A stretch of DNA of 37,515 bases. Origin: Soonwooa sp. GTDB taxonomy: Bacteria; Bacteroidota; Bacteroidia; Flavobacteriales; Weeksellaceae. Below the pieces are notes generated by a model that was given only the letters and a program-made list of their open reading frames with translations, was not told the DNA's origin and did no database searches. The first letter of the stretch is position 1. Every line of letters starts with the position of its first letter. Positions 1 to 8,263 of this stretch are shown here, piece after piece. A program made the translations under genes and the position numbers. The DNA lies in assembly GCF_030151385.1 (NCBI RefSeq), contig NZ_JASLDS010000038.1, positions 1-37,515 on the forward strand. The letters run 5' to 3'.

Positions 1-1
1 T

Positions 2-92
2 ATGAATTATGAATTATGAATTATGAATTATGAATTATGAATTATGAATTATGAATTATGAATTATGAATTATGAATTATGAATTATGAATT
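2..92. repeat. Heptanucleotide tandem repeat, 13 perfect copies
   Basis: Thirteen uninterrupted copies of ATGAATT run from base 2 to base 92, with no mismatch. The array touches the left edge, so its true length is unknown. It is intergenic and lies upstream of the MFS transporter gene. An 8-base linker (ATTTTTGC, 93-100) joins it to a second, degenerate heptamer tract. Perfect homogeneity suggests recent slippage or active maintenance. Confidence 0.97.
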
Positions 93-100
93 ATTTTTGC

Positions 101-233
101 TAAACACTAAACACTAAACACTAAACACTAAACACTAAACAATAAACACCAACAACCAACAACCAACAACCATCAACCATTAACCATTAACTAAAAACTA
201 AACACCAAAAACTAAATACCAAATACCAAACAC
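101..233. repeat. Degenerate heptanucleotide tract, 19 in-phase units
   Basis: The 133 bases divide exactly into 19 heptamers, nearly all ending in AC. TAAACAC dominates at first. It is followed by one TAAACAA, then CAACAAC (three copies), CATCAAC, CATTAAC (two copies), TAAAAAC, CAAAAAC, TAAATAC, CAAATAC and CAAACAC. The 7-bp register is never broken although the unit sequence drifts. It sits 30 bp upstream of the MFS gene, so it could affect that promoter, but this is inference. Confidence 0.95.
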
Positions 234-263
234 TAGAAAAAAAATATCTAAATTCGTAGCCGT

Positions 264-1508
264 ATGAAAAGCAATAAAAAATCAGCCGCAATAGGCTTCA
301 TTTTTATAACATTATTAATCGATATCACAGGTTGGGGAATTATCATTCCGGTAGTTCCAAAACTTATCCAAGAGCTTATCCATGCCGATGTTAGCGAAGC
401 TGCACGTTATGGAGGTTGGCTAAGTACATTGTATGCTTCGATGCAGTTTTTATTTGCTGCAGTTCTCGGTGGATTAAGTGATAAATATGGTCGTCGACCA
501 ATTATTTTAGCATCACTATTAGGATTTGCCATCAACTTTTATATTCAAGCGGTTGCACCGACGATATTTTGGTTATTTGTTGGACGTATTTTCTCAGGAA
601 TTACAGGTGCTAGTATAACGACGGCAAGTGCTTATATTGCTGATGTCTCAACCGACGAAGATCGCGCCAAAAATTTCGGATTGGTAGGTGCAGCTTTCGG
701 ATTAGGATTTATTATTGGGCCAGTTATTGGCGGTGTTTTAGGCCAGTATGGAGCAAGAGTTCCTTTCTATGCTGCGTCAGCACTTTGTCTTATAAATTTC
801 CTTTATGGATTGTTTATCCTTCCCGAAAGTTTACCCAAAGAAAACCGTCGTCCATTCGATTGGAAGCGAGCAAATCCTATTGGCGCATTAATGGGACTAA
901 AACGACATCCCGAACTTTTAGGACTTATCGCAGCTTTAGTATTGGTGTATATCGCTGGACATGCGATGCAAACCAATTGGACATATTTTACGATGTATAA
1001 GTTTGGCTGGAAAGAGCGACTTGTTGGGATATCTCTAGGCGTTTCTGGATTGATGGCAGCTTTGGTACAAGGTGTTTTGATCAGATATTTGCAACCCAAA
1101 CTCGGCAACGAAAGAAGTATCTATTACGGATTGATTTTGTATTCAATTGGGATGTTATTATTCGCTTTTGCAAGTGAAAGTTGGATGATGTTCGCTTTTT
1201 TGGTGCCTTACGGACTTGGTGGTATTTGTGGTCCAGCGCTACAATCTGTTATTTCTTCGCAGGTTCCGAACAGCGAGCAAGGCGAATTGCAAGGTGCTTT
1301 AGCGAGTTTAGTAAGTTTAACAGCGATTGTAGGTCCACCATTAATGACGAATATTTTCTTTTACTTCACACATGACGAAGCGCCTTTCAAATTTGCGGGA
1401 GCACCATTTTTTCTTGGCTTCATTTTAATGGGCTTGAGTGCTTTCATAGCTTACTACACCTTTGCTCGTAATAAAAGATTAAGAGAAAAGAAAGTGCCGA
1501 AAGAATAA
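264..1508 (+). CDS. TCR/Tet-family MFS transporter
   Basis: This is a 12-helix inner-membrane transporter of the major facilitator superfamily, closest to the tetracycline-resistance-like (TCR/Tet) group. These are proton-coupled drug exporters. The 414-residue length fits. The loop 2-3 signature GGLSDKYGRRPI follows the second predicted helix, and the N-terminus has the DxTGxGIIxPVxP pattern of TetA-like proteins. The substrate cannot be told from sequence, and many chromosomal members in flavobacteria do not give tetracycline resistance. A TAAATTCG box (249-256), one base off the Bacteroidota -7 element, lies just before the ATG. The gene stands alone, flanked on both sides by 7-bp repeat tracts. 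Confidence 0.9.
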   Translation: MKSNKKSAAIGFIFITLLIDITGWGIIIPVVPKLIQELIHADVSEAARYGGWLSTLYASMQFLFAAVLGGLSDKYGRRPIILASLLGFAINFYIQAVAPTIFWLFVGRIFSGITGASITTASAYIADVSTDEDRAKNFGLVGAAFGLGFIIGPVIGGVLGQYGARVPFYAASALCLINFLYGLFILPESLPKENRRPFDWKRANPIGALMGLKRHPELLGLIAALVLVYIAGHAMQTNWTYFTMYKFGWKERLVGISLGVSGLMAALVQGVLIRYLQPKLGNERSIYYGLILYSIGMLLFAFASESWMMFAFLVPYGLGGICGPALQSVISSQVPNSEQGELQGALASLVSLTAIVGPPLMTNIFFYFTHDEAPFKFAGAPFFLGFILMGLSAFIAYYTFARNKRLREKKVPKE

Positions 1509-1520
1509 TTTTATTATTTA

Positions 1521-1562
1521 GGTATTAGGTATTAATTAATTTTGCTATCAGCTATCAGCTAA
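1521..1562. repeat. Mosaic of six in-phase heptamers
   Basis: Six consecutive heptamers fill the gap after the MFS gene: AGGTATT twice, AATTAAT, TTTGCTA, then TCAGCTA twice. The units differ but the 7-base register holds. The string AATTTTGCTA echoes the linker ATTTTTGCTA between the two arrays at the left edge, so the tracts seem to belong to one repeat family. Confidence 0.85.
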
Positions 1563-1628
1563 AAAACCAACTGTACACTTTAAGAAATATTTAAGGCTTG
1601 GTTTTTGGTTGAATTTCAATACATTTTG

Positions 1629-1636
1629 TAAGTTTG
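1629..1636 (+). promoter_or_regulatory. Bacteroidota -7 box of tatA, almost on the start codon
   Basis: TAAGTTTG matches TAnnTTTG exactly, with a TTG 17 bases upstream (1610-1612) as a candidate -33 element. The tatA ATG begins only 4 bases after the box, so transcription would start at or next to the ATG. This implies a leaderless or nearly leaderless mRNA. Confidence 0.7.
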
Positions 1637-1640
1637 CATC

Positions 1641-1982
1641 ATGGAATTAAGTTTTGGTGAAATGTTGATGATAGCCTTGGTTATCGTCGTATTGTTTGGT
1701 CCAGATAAACTGCCAGAAATTGCGCGTGGTTTGGGACAAGGTGTGCGCAAAATGCGTGGCGCGGTAGATGATATCAAAACCGAAATAATGAAAGAAGCAG
1801 ACAATCCTGTTTCCGAAATTAAAAAAGAAATCGACAAGGTTAAGCAATCTGTACAAGATTATAACCCAATGAATGATATCAAAAAATCAGTTTCTCTAGA
1901 ATCTGAAATGACTTCTGCAACTCCCGAAACTCCAAAAATTGACCCGCTTAGCGATGAGCACGAGGGACCAGTAAGTCGATAG
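1641..1982 (+). CDS. tatA: Sec-independent protein translocase TatA/TatE family
   Basis: This is a membrane subunit of the twin-arginine translocase, which exports folded proteins across the inner membrane. The 113-residue protein has the classic layout: a short N-out membrane helix (residues 8-20), the hinge FGPDKLPEIARGLGQG with its conserved FG and P, an amphipathic helix (GVRKMRGAVDDIKTEI), and a charged disordered tail. The tail is longer than in minimal TatA, so a TatB-like role is possible; TatA is preferred from the hinge. The start is fixed by family alignment and by the promoter box just upstream. The PAP2 gene begins one base after its stop, so the two are probably cotranscribed. 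No tatC is in the window. Confidence 0.92.
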   Translation: MELSFGEMLMIALVIVVLFGPDKLPEIARGLGQGVRKMRGAVDDIKTEIMKEADNPVSEIKKEIDKVKQSVQDYNPMNDIKKSVSLESEMTSATPETPKIDPLSDEHEGPVSR

Positions 1983-1983
1983 T

Positions 1984-2547
1984 ATGCACGAATTCATTGA
2001 TAAAGACCGACAACTATTACTTTTCCTTAACAACCTTGGCGACGCATCTTATGATCCGTTTTGGTTGCTGATAACTGGGACTTGGATTTGGGTTCCTTTG
2101 TATATTATTTTTCTATATCTCCTTTTCAAAACTTACAAAGCAAAATCTGTTTTTTTTATTCTTATATTTATTGCTTTAGGTGTTGCATTTACGGATCAGA
2201 TTGCTGGTATTTTCAAATATGGCATTGCGCGTCTTCGTCCTTGTCACGACGAGGCTTTAATCCCGAAAATGCGCATGGTAACTTGTGGCGGACAATATGG
2301 TTTTTTCTCGTCACATGCTGCCAATACTTTTTTTCTCGCGACATTTCTGACAATTCTTTTATCACGCAAATTCCGATGGTTGCCGGTTGGTATTTTTGCT
2401 TGGGCTGCAATCGTGTCGTACAGTCGAATTTATCTTGGTGTACATTTCCCATTTGATGTTGCTTTTGGTGCTGCAGTAGGTTTTTTGAGTGGTGGACTTT
2501 TTGCCGAAATCACCAAAATTGTCCTCAGAAAACAGAAGTCAATCTAA
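1984..2547 (+). CDS. PAP2-family membrane phosphatase
   Basis: This is an integral-membrane acid phosphatase of the PAP2 superfamily, which acts on lipid phosphates such as undecaprenyl diphosphate or phosphatidylglycerophosphate. The three signature blocks are visible: KYGIARLRP (residues 78-86), the SGH block in the form SSHA (109-112), and SRIYLGVHFPFD (147-158) with the catalytic His154. Five to six hydrophobic helices surround them in 187 residues. The start codon is one base after the tatA stop, which suggests translational coupling. The exact lipid substrate is not determinable; undecaprenyl-diphosphate recycling is a reasonable guess. Confidence 0.88.
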   Translation: MHEFIDKDRQLLLFLNNLGDASYDPFWLLITGTWIWVPLYIIFLYLLFKTYKAKSVFFILIFIALGVAFTDQIAGIFKYGIARLRPCHDEALIPKMRMVTCGGQYGFFSSHAANTFFLATFLTILLSRKFRWLPVGIFAWAAIVSYSRIYLGVHFPFDVAFGAAVGFLSGGLFAEITKIVLRKQKSI

Positions 2548-2610
2548 GTTTTAGTTTACAGAAAACCTTTGCGGATTATTACGAATTAGTTAATTTTTTT
2601 AAACAAAAAT

Positions 2611-3084
2611 CTAGTCGTTGTGGTAAGGTTTGCCTTGTAGAATTGTTGCAGCGCGATAGATTTGTTCGACAAAGAAAAGACGAATCATCTGGTGTGTAAA
2701 AGTCATCTTAGAAAGCGAAATCTTCTCATTTGCCATCTGGTAAATCTCCTCTGAAAAGCCATATGCTCCACCAACCAAAAAATGAATCTTTTTAACCGAG
2801 CTTCCCATCCAGAAATCAATTTTCTGAGAAAACTCTCGACTGGTAAATTGCTTGCCTTTTTCGTCTAGGAGAATAACCAATTCTCCAGCTTCGATATGGT
2901 TTTTGAAAAGCTTGGCTTCCTCTTTTTTCAGCGCGTCAGGTGATAGGTTTTTGACGTTTTTAACATCAGGAATTTCCACGACATTAAAATTCCAATGTTT
3001 CGGAATACGAGGAATGTAATAGTTGATAAGATTAATAATTTCTTTATCGTCGGTCTTGCCGATGCAGAGCAAATTGATTCGCAT
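2611..3084 (-). CDS. rlmH: 23S rRNA (pseudouridine1915-N3)-methyltransferase RlmH
   Basis: This SPOUT-class enzyme transfers a methyl group from SAM to pseudouridine 1915 of 23S rRNA on the assembled 70S ribosome. At 157 residues it has the standard RlmH size. The N-terminus MRINLLCIGK, the central LDEKGKQFTSREFS block and the SAM-knot motif FLVGGAYGF (residues 102-110) are diagnostic. The C-terminal QMIRLFFVEQIYRA helix and the ending GKPYHND are also typical. It is transcribed divergently from the YihY gene, with 29 bp between start codons. Confidence 0.96.
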   Translation of the reverse strand: MRINLLCIGKTDDKEIINLINYYIPRIPKHWNFNVVEIPDVKNVKNLSPDALKKEEAKLFKNHIEAGELVILLDEKGKQFTSREFSQKIDFWMGSSVKKIHFLVGGAYGFSEEIYQMANEKISLSKMTFTHQMIRLFFVEQIYRAATILQGKPYHND

Positions 3085-3088
3085 TTAG

Positions 3089-3096
3089 TATCTTTG
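3089..3096 (+). promoter_or_regulatory. -7 box for the YihY/BrkB gene
   Basis: TATCTTTG is an exact TAnnTTTG match, 17 bases upstream of the ATG at 3114. It lies in the short divergent gap with rlmH. Confidence 0.6.
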
Positions 3097-3113
3097 TTTT
3101 GCAATAAGATTTT

Positions 3114-4076
3114 ATGGCTAAAAAATTACCCAAATTTATCACAAAAATTTTAGATTTTCTGGATGGAATTCATATTCCTGGTTTGGGGATTTCTTTGTTG
3201 GAAATGATGAAGGTGTATTTTGCTGGTGTTTTCAGCAAACCTTTGGGAAAACAAGCGGCTAGTATCTCGTGGAGTTTCTTTTTGAGTCTTTTCCCGATGA
3301 TTCTTTTTATGTTCTCTATTTTGCCGTATATGCCACATTACGATAAACTTCAATTCTATATTTTCGAAGTTTTAATGGAGAATGTTTTTCCATCACACAT
3401 GCAGCAAGATGTTAGCGATTACATCCAAAATAATATCGTCCCGAATATGAAAGGCGTTAGTAATTTGACGATTTTGTTGGTATTTGTGTTTGGAACAAAT
3501 GGCGCTTTTAGCTTAATCAATGGTTTTAACCATAACACCGAACTAAAGCGAGGTTTTATCAAAGAATATGCTTTGGCAATGTTGATTACTTTGGCTTTTA
3601 TTGCGTTGGTTTTGTTCTCCGTTTTTGGGATTTATTATAGTGAAGTTGTGTTAAAACTTTTCACACCAGAATATAACATCAGTTGGTTGGTTGATAACCT
3701 TTCTCGGATTATCGGTTTTATCTCTTTTCCGTTGTTTTATTTTATTCTTTTGGCGCTTTTCTATTGGGTTGGCTGTCTTAAAATTACAAAGTTTTCTGAG
3801 GCGATTCCAGGCGCGATTTTAACAACGATTTTATTTGGTGCCTTGACTTATGTATTTGCGATTTATGTGGCGAATATTGCACGATACAACGTACTTTATG
3901 GTTCAATTGGTTCCATTATTTTGGTAATGGTTTGGGTTAATCTTAATGTGATGTTGGTGTTGCTTGGGAACGAACTAAATCTTGCTATTAAAAAAGTGAA
4001 ACTAGAGAATATCATCAATCGCGAAATGATTGTCCACGAAAATAAAGTAGAATCCTTATCCGAGAATTTGGATTAG
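3114..4076 (+). CDS. YihY/BrkB-family inner-membrane protein
   Basis: This 320-residue polytopic membrane protein belongs to the YihY/virulence-factor-BrkB family, whose function is not established. The name comes from an old link with serum resistance in Bordetella, and some members were once mislabelled RNase BN. Visible signs are about six hydrophobic helices, SISWSFFLSLFPMILFMFSILPYM (first helix, given in part), and the late block YVANIARYNVLYGSIGSI followed by a V/W-rich helix ending in GNELN. The C-terminal about 30 residues are charged and cytoplasmic. It starts 29 bp from rlmH in the opposite direction. Confidence 0.88.
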   Translation: MAKKLPKFITKILDFLDGIHIPGLGISLLEMMKVYFAGVFSKPLGKQAASISWSFFLSLFPMILFMFSILPYMPHYDKLQFYIFEVLMENVFPSHMQQDVSDYIQNNIVPNMKGVSNLTILLVFVFGTNGAFSLINGFNHNTELKRGFIKEYALAMLITLAFIALVLFSVFGIYYSEVVLKLFTPEYNISWLVDNLSRIIGFISFPLFYFILLALFYWVGCLKITKFSEAIPGAILTTILFGALTYVFAIYVANIARYNVLYGSIGSIILVMVWVNLNVMLVLLGNELNLAIKKVKLENIINREMIVHENKVESLSENLD

Positions 4077-4145
4077 TGACGCTGCGTCTTAAATAATAAA
4101 TTTCTTTATGTATTTTTGTTAAAAATTAGTGTTCTTCGCAGGTAG

Positions 4146-4748
4146 TTATAATTTTTCAAATTGTTGTAAATTTGTTTCTAATGAAAATTTATTTTTTAAA
4201 TTATACTTTAAAAAATTGTAATCAATTATTACGGAAAACACAAAAAGAAAATCTACGAATGGACCATAATAATTTGCAGGTCGCCATTTTTGAAAATCAC
4301 TACTAAAAGTCATTTTTTTTATTTGTTTAAAAATTCTTCTATCTGCAATTTTTATTTTTTTTATTTTTTTGACTTTACCGTGCTTATCAATGAATAATGA
4401 AAAAGTGTTTTGTCCTATTTTAGTATTTTTTAAATCCAAATTTTCAACGATTTTGTTTTTAAATACTATGTTGGCAGAATCAAACCTAGGGTAATCAAGA
4501 TACCTACAGTCAATAAATGTAATATGACTTTCGGGATTCACTTTCATAATACTATCTGCTTTCCTTTCGCTCTTTAATGCTGATTCATACTCTTTTTTGA
4601 GGGTTTTATAGCTATCTTTATCGAAGATAAATTTCGTCGATTCTGTAATAAATCTAACACTCAATTTTTGTTGACTAAAAAACAATATTGGCATCATCAC
4701 AAAGTGAAGTAAAAATATCTTTTCTTTAATATTTAATTTTCTATTCAT
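4146..4748 (-). CDS. Unknown protein with TonB C-terminal-like domain
   Basis: No firm family assignment is possible. The 200-residue product starts with a positively charged stretch and a hydrophobic segment (residues about 10-25, ending FFSQQ), so it is probably secreted to the periplasm or anchored in the membrane. Residues about 110-180 read like a degenerate TonB C-terminal fold: FSLFIDKHGKVKKIKKI, a short helix, then WRPANYYGPFVDFLF, which follows the usual GKV...W.PA...G.PV.. pattern. There is no Pro-rich TonB spacer. It begins 11 bp after nhaA and is probably cotranscribed. Base composition is more AT-rich than its neighbours, which may mean relaxed selection or acquisition. Confidence 0.55.
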   Translation of the reverse strand: MNRKLNIKEKIFLLHFVMMPILFFSQQKLSVRFITESTKFIFDKDSYKTLKKEYESALKSERKADSIMKVNPESHITFIDCRYLDYPRFDSANIVFKNKIVENLDLKNTKIGQNTFSLFIDKHGKVKKIKKIKIADRRIFKQIKKMTFSSDFQKWRPANYYGPFVDFLFVFSVIIDYNFLKYNLKNKFSLETNLQQFEKL

Positions 4749-4759
4749 AATATTTTCAA

Positions 4760-5953
4760 TTATCCAATAATAACTTTCGGTTCTCCAATTTTCTTCTTTC
4801 TTTTTGAAACCAAGTTTAGAAGAGAATAACCGATAACGCCTGCCAATACTGATGCTATCAGAATCGCGAACTTCGCTTCATCTTGTATTTCGGGATGTCC
4901 TTTAAAGGATAATAACGCAATAAAAATAGACATTGTAAAACCAATTCCGGCGAGGAATCCTGCACCAATCATGTGTAGCCAAGTCGAGTGGTGCGGAAGA
5001 CTGCTGATTTTAGATTTAATAGCGATAAAAGAAAATAAGCTAATGCCAATTACTTTTCCTGCAACCAACCCGAAAATAATCCCAAATCCAAAATTCGAAA
5101 ATAAACCGTCTACCATTCCATCTTTGAACATTATATTCGTATTTGCTAAAGCGAAAATCGGCATAATGATAAAGTTAACTGGCGTATGCAGTTGATGTTC
5201 CAACTTTTCTAAAGGAGAAATCTCTGTTTTTGATTCGTTGGTCGGAATCGTAAATGCTAACAAAACACCAGCAATGGTCGCGTGTATCCCCGAATGATGC
5301 ATAAAGTACCACAAAAATATTCCTGGGATAATGTAGAAAATATGTTTTTTAACTTTGAAATAATTCAAAGCAATTAGAAGCAAAATAATGGCTGCTGAAA
5401 GTCCCAAATATAACCAATGAAGTTGGTCAGTGTAGAAAATTGCAATCACCAGAATCGCGCCCAAATCGTCCACAATTGCCAATGCAGCAAGGAAGATTTT
5501 TACAGCAGGAGGAACTTTCTTGCCCAACATAGAGACAATGGCTAATGAGAACGCAATATCTGTTGCCATCGGAATTCCCCAACCATTTTCGTATTCGGTT
5601 CCGTGATTAAATAAAAAATAAATAAGCGCAGGAACGAGCATTCCACCAATAGCAGCGAAAATCGGCAAAGACGCACTTTTAAAACTTGACAGTTCGCCTT
5701 CTACAATTTCACGTTTTATTTCGAGCCCAACCAAAAGGAAAAAAATAGCCATTAATCCATCGTTTATCCAAATGCTAACTGGATATTTTAAATGAAAAAT
5801 ATTGGTGCCCAATTCCGTGTCCAATAAGTTTTGGAAGCTTTGTCCCATCGACGAATTAGCTATTAATAATGAAAGGACAACACAAACGATAAGGATAACA
5901 CCTGATGATTGCGAGCTGTGAAAAAACTTTTTAAAGTAGTTGGTTAACTGCAT
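4760..5953 (-). CDS. nhaA: Na+/H+ antiporter NhaA
   Basis: This electrogenic inner-membrane antiporter expels sodium in exchange for protons and serves pH and salt homeostasis. The 397-residue length and overall helix pattern match NhaA. Key elements are visible: the unwound-helix aspartate in MATDIAF (Asp132), the ion-binding pair in AIVDDLGAI (Asp162-Asp163), and the N-terminal GLEIKREIVEGEL block. It starts 12 bp after the RelA/SpoT stop, and the TonB-like-domain gene follows 11 bp after it, so the three probably form one operon. Confidence 0.96.
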   Translation of the reverse strand: MQLTNYFKKFFHSSQSSGVILIVCVVLSLLIANSSMGQSFQNLLDTELGTNIFHLKYPVSIWINDGLMAIFFLLVGLEIKREIVEGELSSFKSASLPIFAAIGGMLVPALIYFLFNHGTEYENGWGIPMATDIAFSLAIVSMLGKKVPPAVKIFLAALAIVDDLGAILVIAIFYTDQLHWLYLGLSAAIILLLIALNYFKVKKHIFYIIPGIFLWYFMHHSGIHATIAGVLLAFTIPTNESKTEISPLEKLEHQLHTPVNFIIMPIFALANTNIMFKDGMVDGLFSNFGFGIIFGLVAGKVIGISLFSFIAIKSKISSLPHHSTWLHMIGAGFLAGIGFTMSIFIALLSFKGHPEIQDEAKFAILIASVLAGVIGYSLLNLVSKRKKKIGEPKVIIG

Positions 5954-5965
5954 GCGATTTCTTTT

Positions 5966-8170
5966 CTACAAGCGTTTTACCTTAGAAACGCCATTGATAT
6001 TTTTTAGTTTTTTGAAAGTATCTTCTAATTGTTTTTTGTTTTTAACTTCTAGATTGATGGTTCCTGTGAAAATACCGTCGTCGGATGCAATAGACATCGA
6101 CTTCATATCCATTCCCATCGAGTTACTGATAACCGCGGTAATGTCATTAATCATTCCCATTCTGTCGAGACCTTCAATCTCGATTTGGATTCTGTTTTTG
6201 AAGCTTTCGGCATTAACCCATTTTGCAACTAACACGCGATAATCGAAGTTTGCACGAAGATTAATAGCATTGGGGCAATTATCATTGTGGACTTTAATAC
6301 CTTCCGAAATTGTGATAAATCCAAAGATTTTGTCACCAGGAATCACAGTACAACATTTCGCAAAACTGTAGTTAAGCTTTTCTTCATCTTTTCCAAAGAC
6401 AATCAAATCCAGATCTTGCGTAGCTGTCTCATTTGCAGAAATTAATTTGGTTGTCGGCGCTTTTCTAAAACGTTGCAAAAGGTTTCCGAAAAGTGTTCTT
6501 CCTTCCAAATAACGTTTGAGGTCGCCCATATCATAAGTTCCATCTTGAAAACCTAAAAATACATCCTGAGAAGTTTTTAGGTTAAGGAACTTTTGAAGTT
6601 TATTGATTTCTTCATCGTTAAAGTTAAGTTTTGCATGACGCATTTTACGTTGCAAAATCTCTTTACCTTCGGCGGTACGATTGTTCTTTTCAGAATTGAG
6701 AATCGCTTTTATCCTAGATTTAGCCTTAGATGTTACGACAAAATCAAGCCAGTCTGCTTTTGGCTTTTGATTTTGAGAAGACAAAATATCGACTTGATCA
6801 CCATTTTGCAAGACATAACTGATAGGCACCAATTTGCCGTTGACTTTAGCTCCGAGACATCTCATTCCCAAATCAGAGTGCACCGAAAAAGCAAAGTCTA
6901 GTGCTGTCGCGCCTGTTGGCAAAATTTTGATTTCACCTTTTGGTGTAAAGACGAAAACCTCTTTGGAGTATAGATTTAATTTAATATTATCAAGAAGTTC
7001 CGAAGTTGACAAATCTTGTTGCTGCTCGAGAACTTCACGGATTTCGGTAACCCAACGGTCAAAATTTTGGTCATCGCTACTTTTGTAACCTTCTTTATAA
7101 CGATAATGCGCTGCGACACCTTTTTCTGCAATCTCGTCCATACGCTCGCTGCGGATTTGGACTTCAATCCATTTTTTATCAGGTCCCATCACAGTTAAGT
7201 GCAAACTTTCATAGCCTGTAGAACGCGGATGCGAAATCCAGTCGCGCATTCTGGATGGATTACTTCGGTACAAATCCGTAACAATGGAATAAATTTTCCA
7301 AGCTAAAAACTTTTCGTTTTTGGTGTCGGATTTATAAATAATTCTGATGGCGTAATTGTCAAATACTTCCTCGAAAGTCACATTTTGCTTCAACATTTTA
7401 CGATAGATGGAGCTAATTGCTTTGGCGCGACCTTTTATTGTAAAGTTGAGACCTTCCTCCTCAAGCTGTTCCGAAACCTCTTTTTTGAACTCTTGGATAT
7501 ACTTGTCTCGGCTTTCTTTAGCAGATGCCAATTTGCTGGTAATCTCGTTATAGATTTCGGGATTGTTATACTTTAAAGACAGATCTTCGAGTTCCGATTT
7601 TATGGTATAAAGTCCCAAACGGTGCGCCATCGGAGCGTAGATATACACCGTTTCTGATGCAATTTTTTGTTGCTTGTCTGGACGCATACTTTCTAGTGTA
7701 CGCATATTGTGAAGACGGTCGGCAATTTTTATTAAAATCACGCGGAAGTCCTCCGACAAGGTCAAAAGCAACTTACGATAATTCTCAGATTGTATCGAGA
7801 TATTTTGGTTGTTCATTACCGATATCTTCGTTAAACCATTAACGATGTCGGCGATTTTTTTGCCAAAAATCTTTTCTAAATCTTCATAAGTATATTCCGA
7901 ATCTTCGATAACGTCGTGGAGTAGGGCGCAAGCAATACTCGTTGCACCAAGCCCAATTTCGTTAGCTACAATTTTAGCAACTTCAATGGGATGGTAGATG
8001 TAAGGTTCTCCAGTTTTTCGACGTTGATCTTTGTGGGCATCCAAAGCAATATCAAAAGCTTTGCGGATCAATTTGTTTTGATCTTCGTCAAGCGTTCGGT
8101 AAGTATTGGATATCAGATCTTTATAGCGGGCAAGAATTTCCTTGTTTTCTTTTTCTAAATCGTAAGCCAT
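5966..8170 (-). CDS. Bifunctional (p)ppGpp synthetase/hydrolase (RelA/SpoT homologue)
   Basis: This long RSH enzyme makes and degrades the stringent-response alarmone (p)ppGpp. Domains in order (734-residue numbering): HD hydrolase with His60 and the His85-Asp86 pair in LLHDVIEDSEYT; nucleotidyltransferase/synthetase at about 235-345 (GRAKAISSIYRKM, then HPRSTGYESLHLTV and EVQIRSERMDEIAEKG); TGS at about 395-455; a Zn-finger-like region with FAKCCTVIPGD; and a C-terminal ACT domain. Both active sites look intact, as expected for a genome with a single RSH. The ATG at 8170 is preferred over a GTG seven codons earlier because homologues begin MxYDLEKENKEI. A near-consensus -7 box precedes it. 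Confidence 0.95.
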   Translation of the reverse strand: MAYDLEKENKEILARYKDLISNTYRTLDEDQNKLIRKAFDIALDAHKDQRRKTGEPYIYHPIEVAKIVANEIGLGATSIACALLHDVIEDSEYTYEDLEKIFGKKIADIVNGLTKISVMNNQNISIQSENYRKLLLTLSEDFRVILIKIADRLHNMRTLESMRPDKQQKIASETVYIYAPMAHRLGLYTIKSELEDLSLKYNNPEIYNEITSKLASAKESRDKYIQEFKKEVSEQLEEEGLNFTIKGRAKAISSIYRKMLKQNVTFEEVFDNYAIRIIYKSDTKNEKFLAWKIYSIVTDLYRSNPSRMRDWISHPRSTGYESLHLTVMGPDKKWIEVQIRSERMDEIAEKGVAAHYRYKEGYKSSDDQNFDRWVTEIREVLEQQQDLSTSELLDNIKLNLYSKEVFVFTPKGEIKILPTGATALDFAFSVHSDLGMRCLGAKVNGKLVPISYVLQNGDQVDILSSQNQKPKADWLDFVVTSKAKSRIKAILNSEKNNRTAEGKEILQRKMRHAKLNFNDEEINKLQKFLNLKTSQDVFLGFQDGTYDMGDLKRYLEGRTLFGNLLQRFRKAPTTKLISANETATQDLDLIVFGKDEEKLNYSFAKCCTVIPGDKIFGFITISEGIKVHNDNCPNAINLRANFDYRVLVAKWVNAESFKNRIQIEIEGLDRMGMINDITAVISNSMGMDMKSMSIASDDGIFTGTINLEVKNKKQLEDTFKKLKNINGVSKVKRL

Positions 8171-8190
8171 GATTTGTGTAATGATAGTCA

Positions 8191-8198
8191 CGAATTTA
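8191..8198 (-). promoter_or_regulatory. Candidate -7 box of the RSH gene
   Basis: On the minus strand TAAATTCG differs from TAnnTTTG by one base and lies 20 bases upstream of the ATG at 8170. The same variant, TAAATTCG, precedes the MFS gene (249-256). It also argues against the GTG at 8191, which would begin at the last base of this box. Confidence 0.4.
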
Positions 8199-8263
8199 CG
8201 AAAAAATCAAGTTTTATTCAAGTTTTGGAAGTAGAAAGTTTAGATTAAATGAGGATTAAAAGA

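Noticed and set aside
1..233. CRISPR-like array
   Set aside because: The repeats are 7 bp with no spacers and no cas genes nearby. It is a tandem heptamer tract.
264..1508. Tetracycline resistance gene
   Set aside because: The protein is in the TCR/Tet transporter group, but this group includes many chromosomal exporters of unknown substrate and nothing here shows tetracycline specificity.
4078..4090. GACGCTGCGTC palindrome after the YihY gene as a terminator
   Set aside because: The stem is only 4 bp with a workable loop and no T-run follows.
8171..8191. GTG start seven codons upstream of the RSH start
   Set aside because: The GTG overlaps the candidate promoter box, and homologues start at the MAYDLEKENKE-type methionine.
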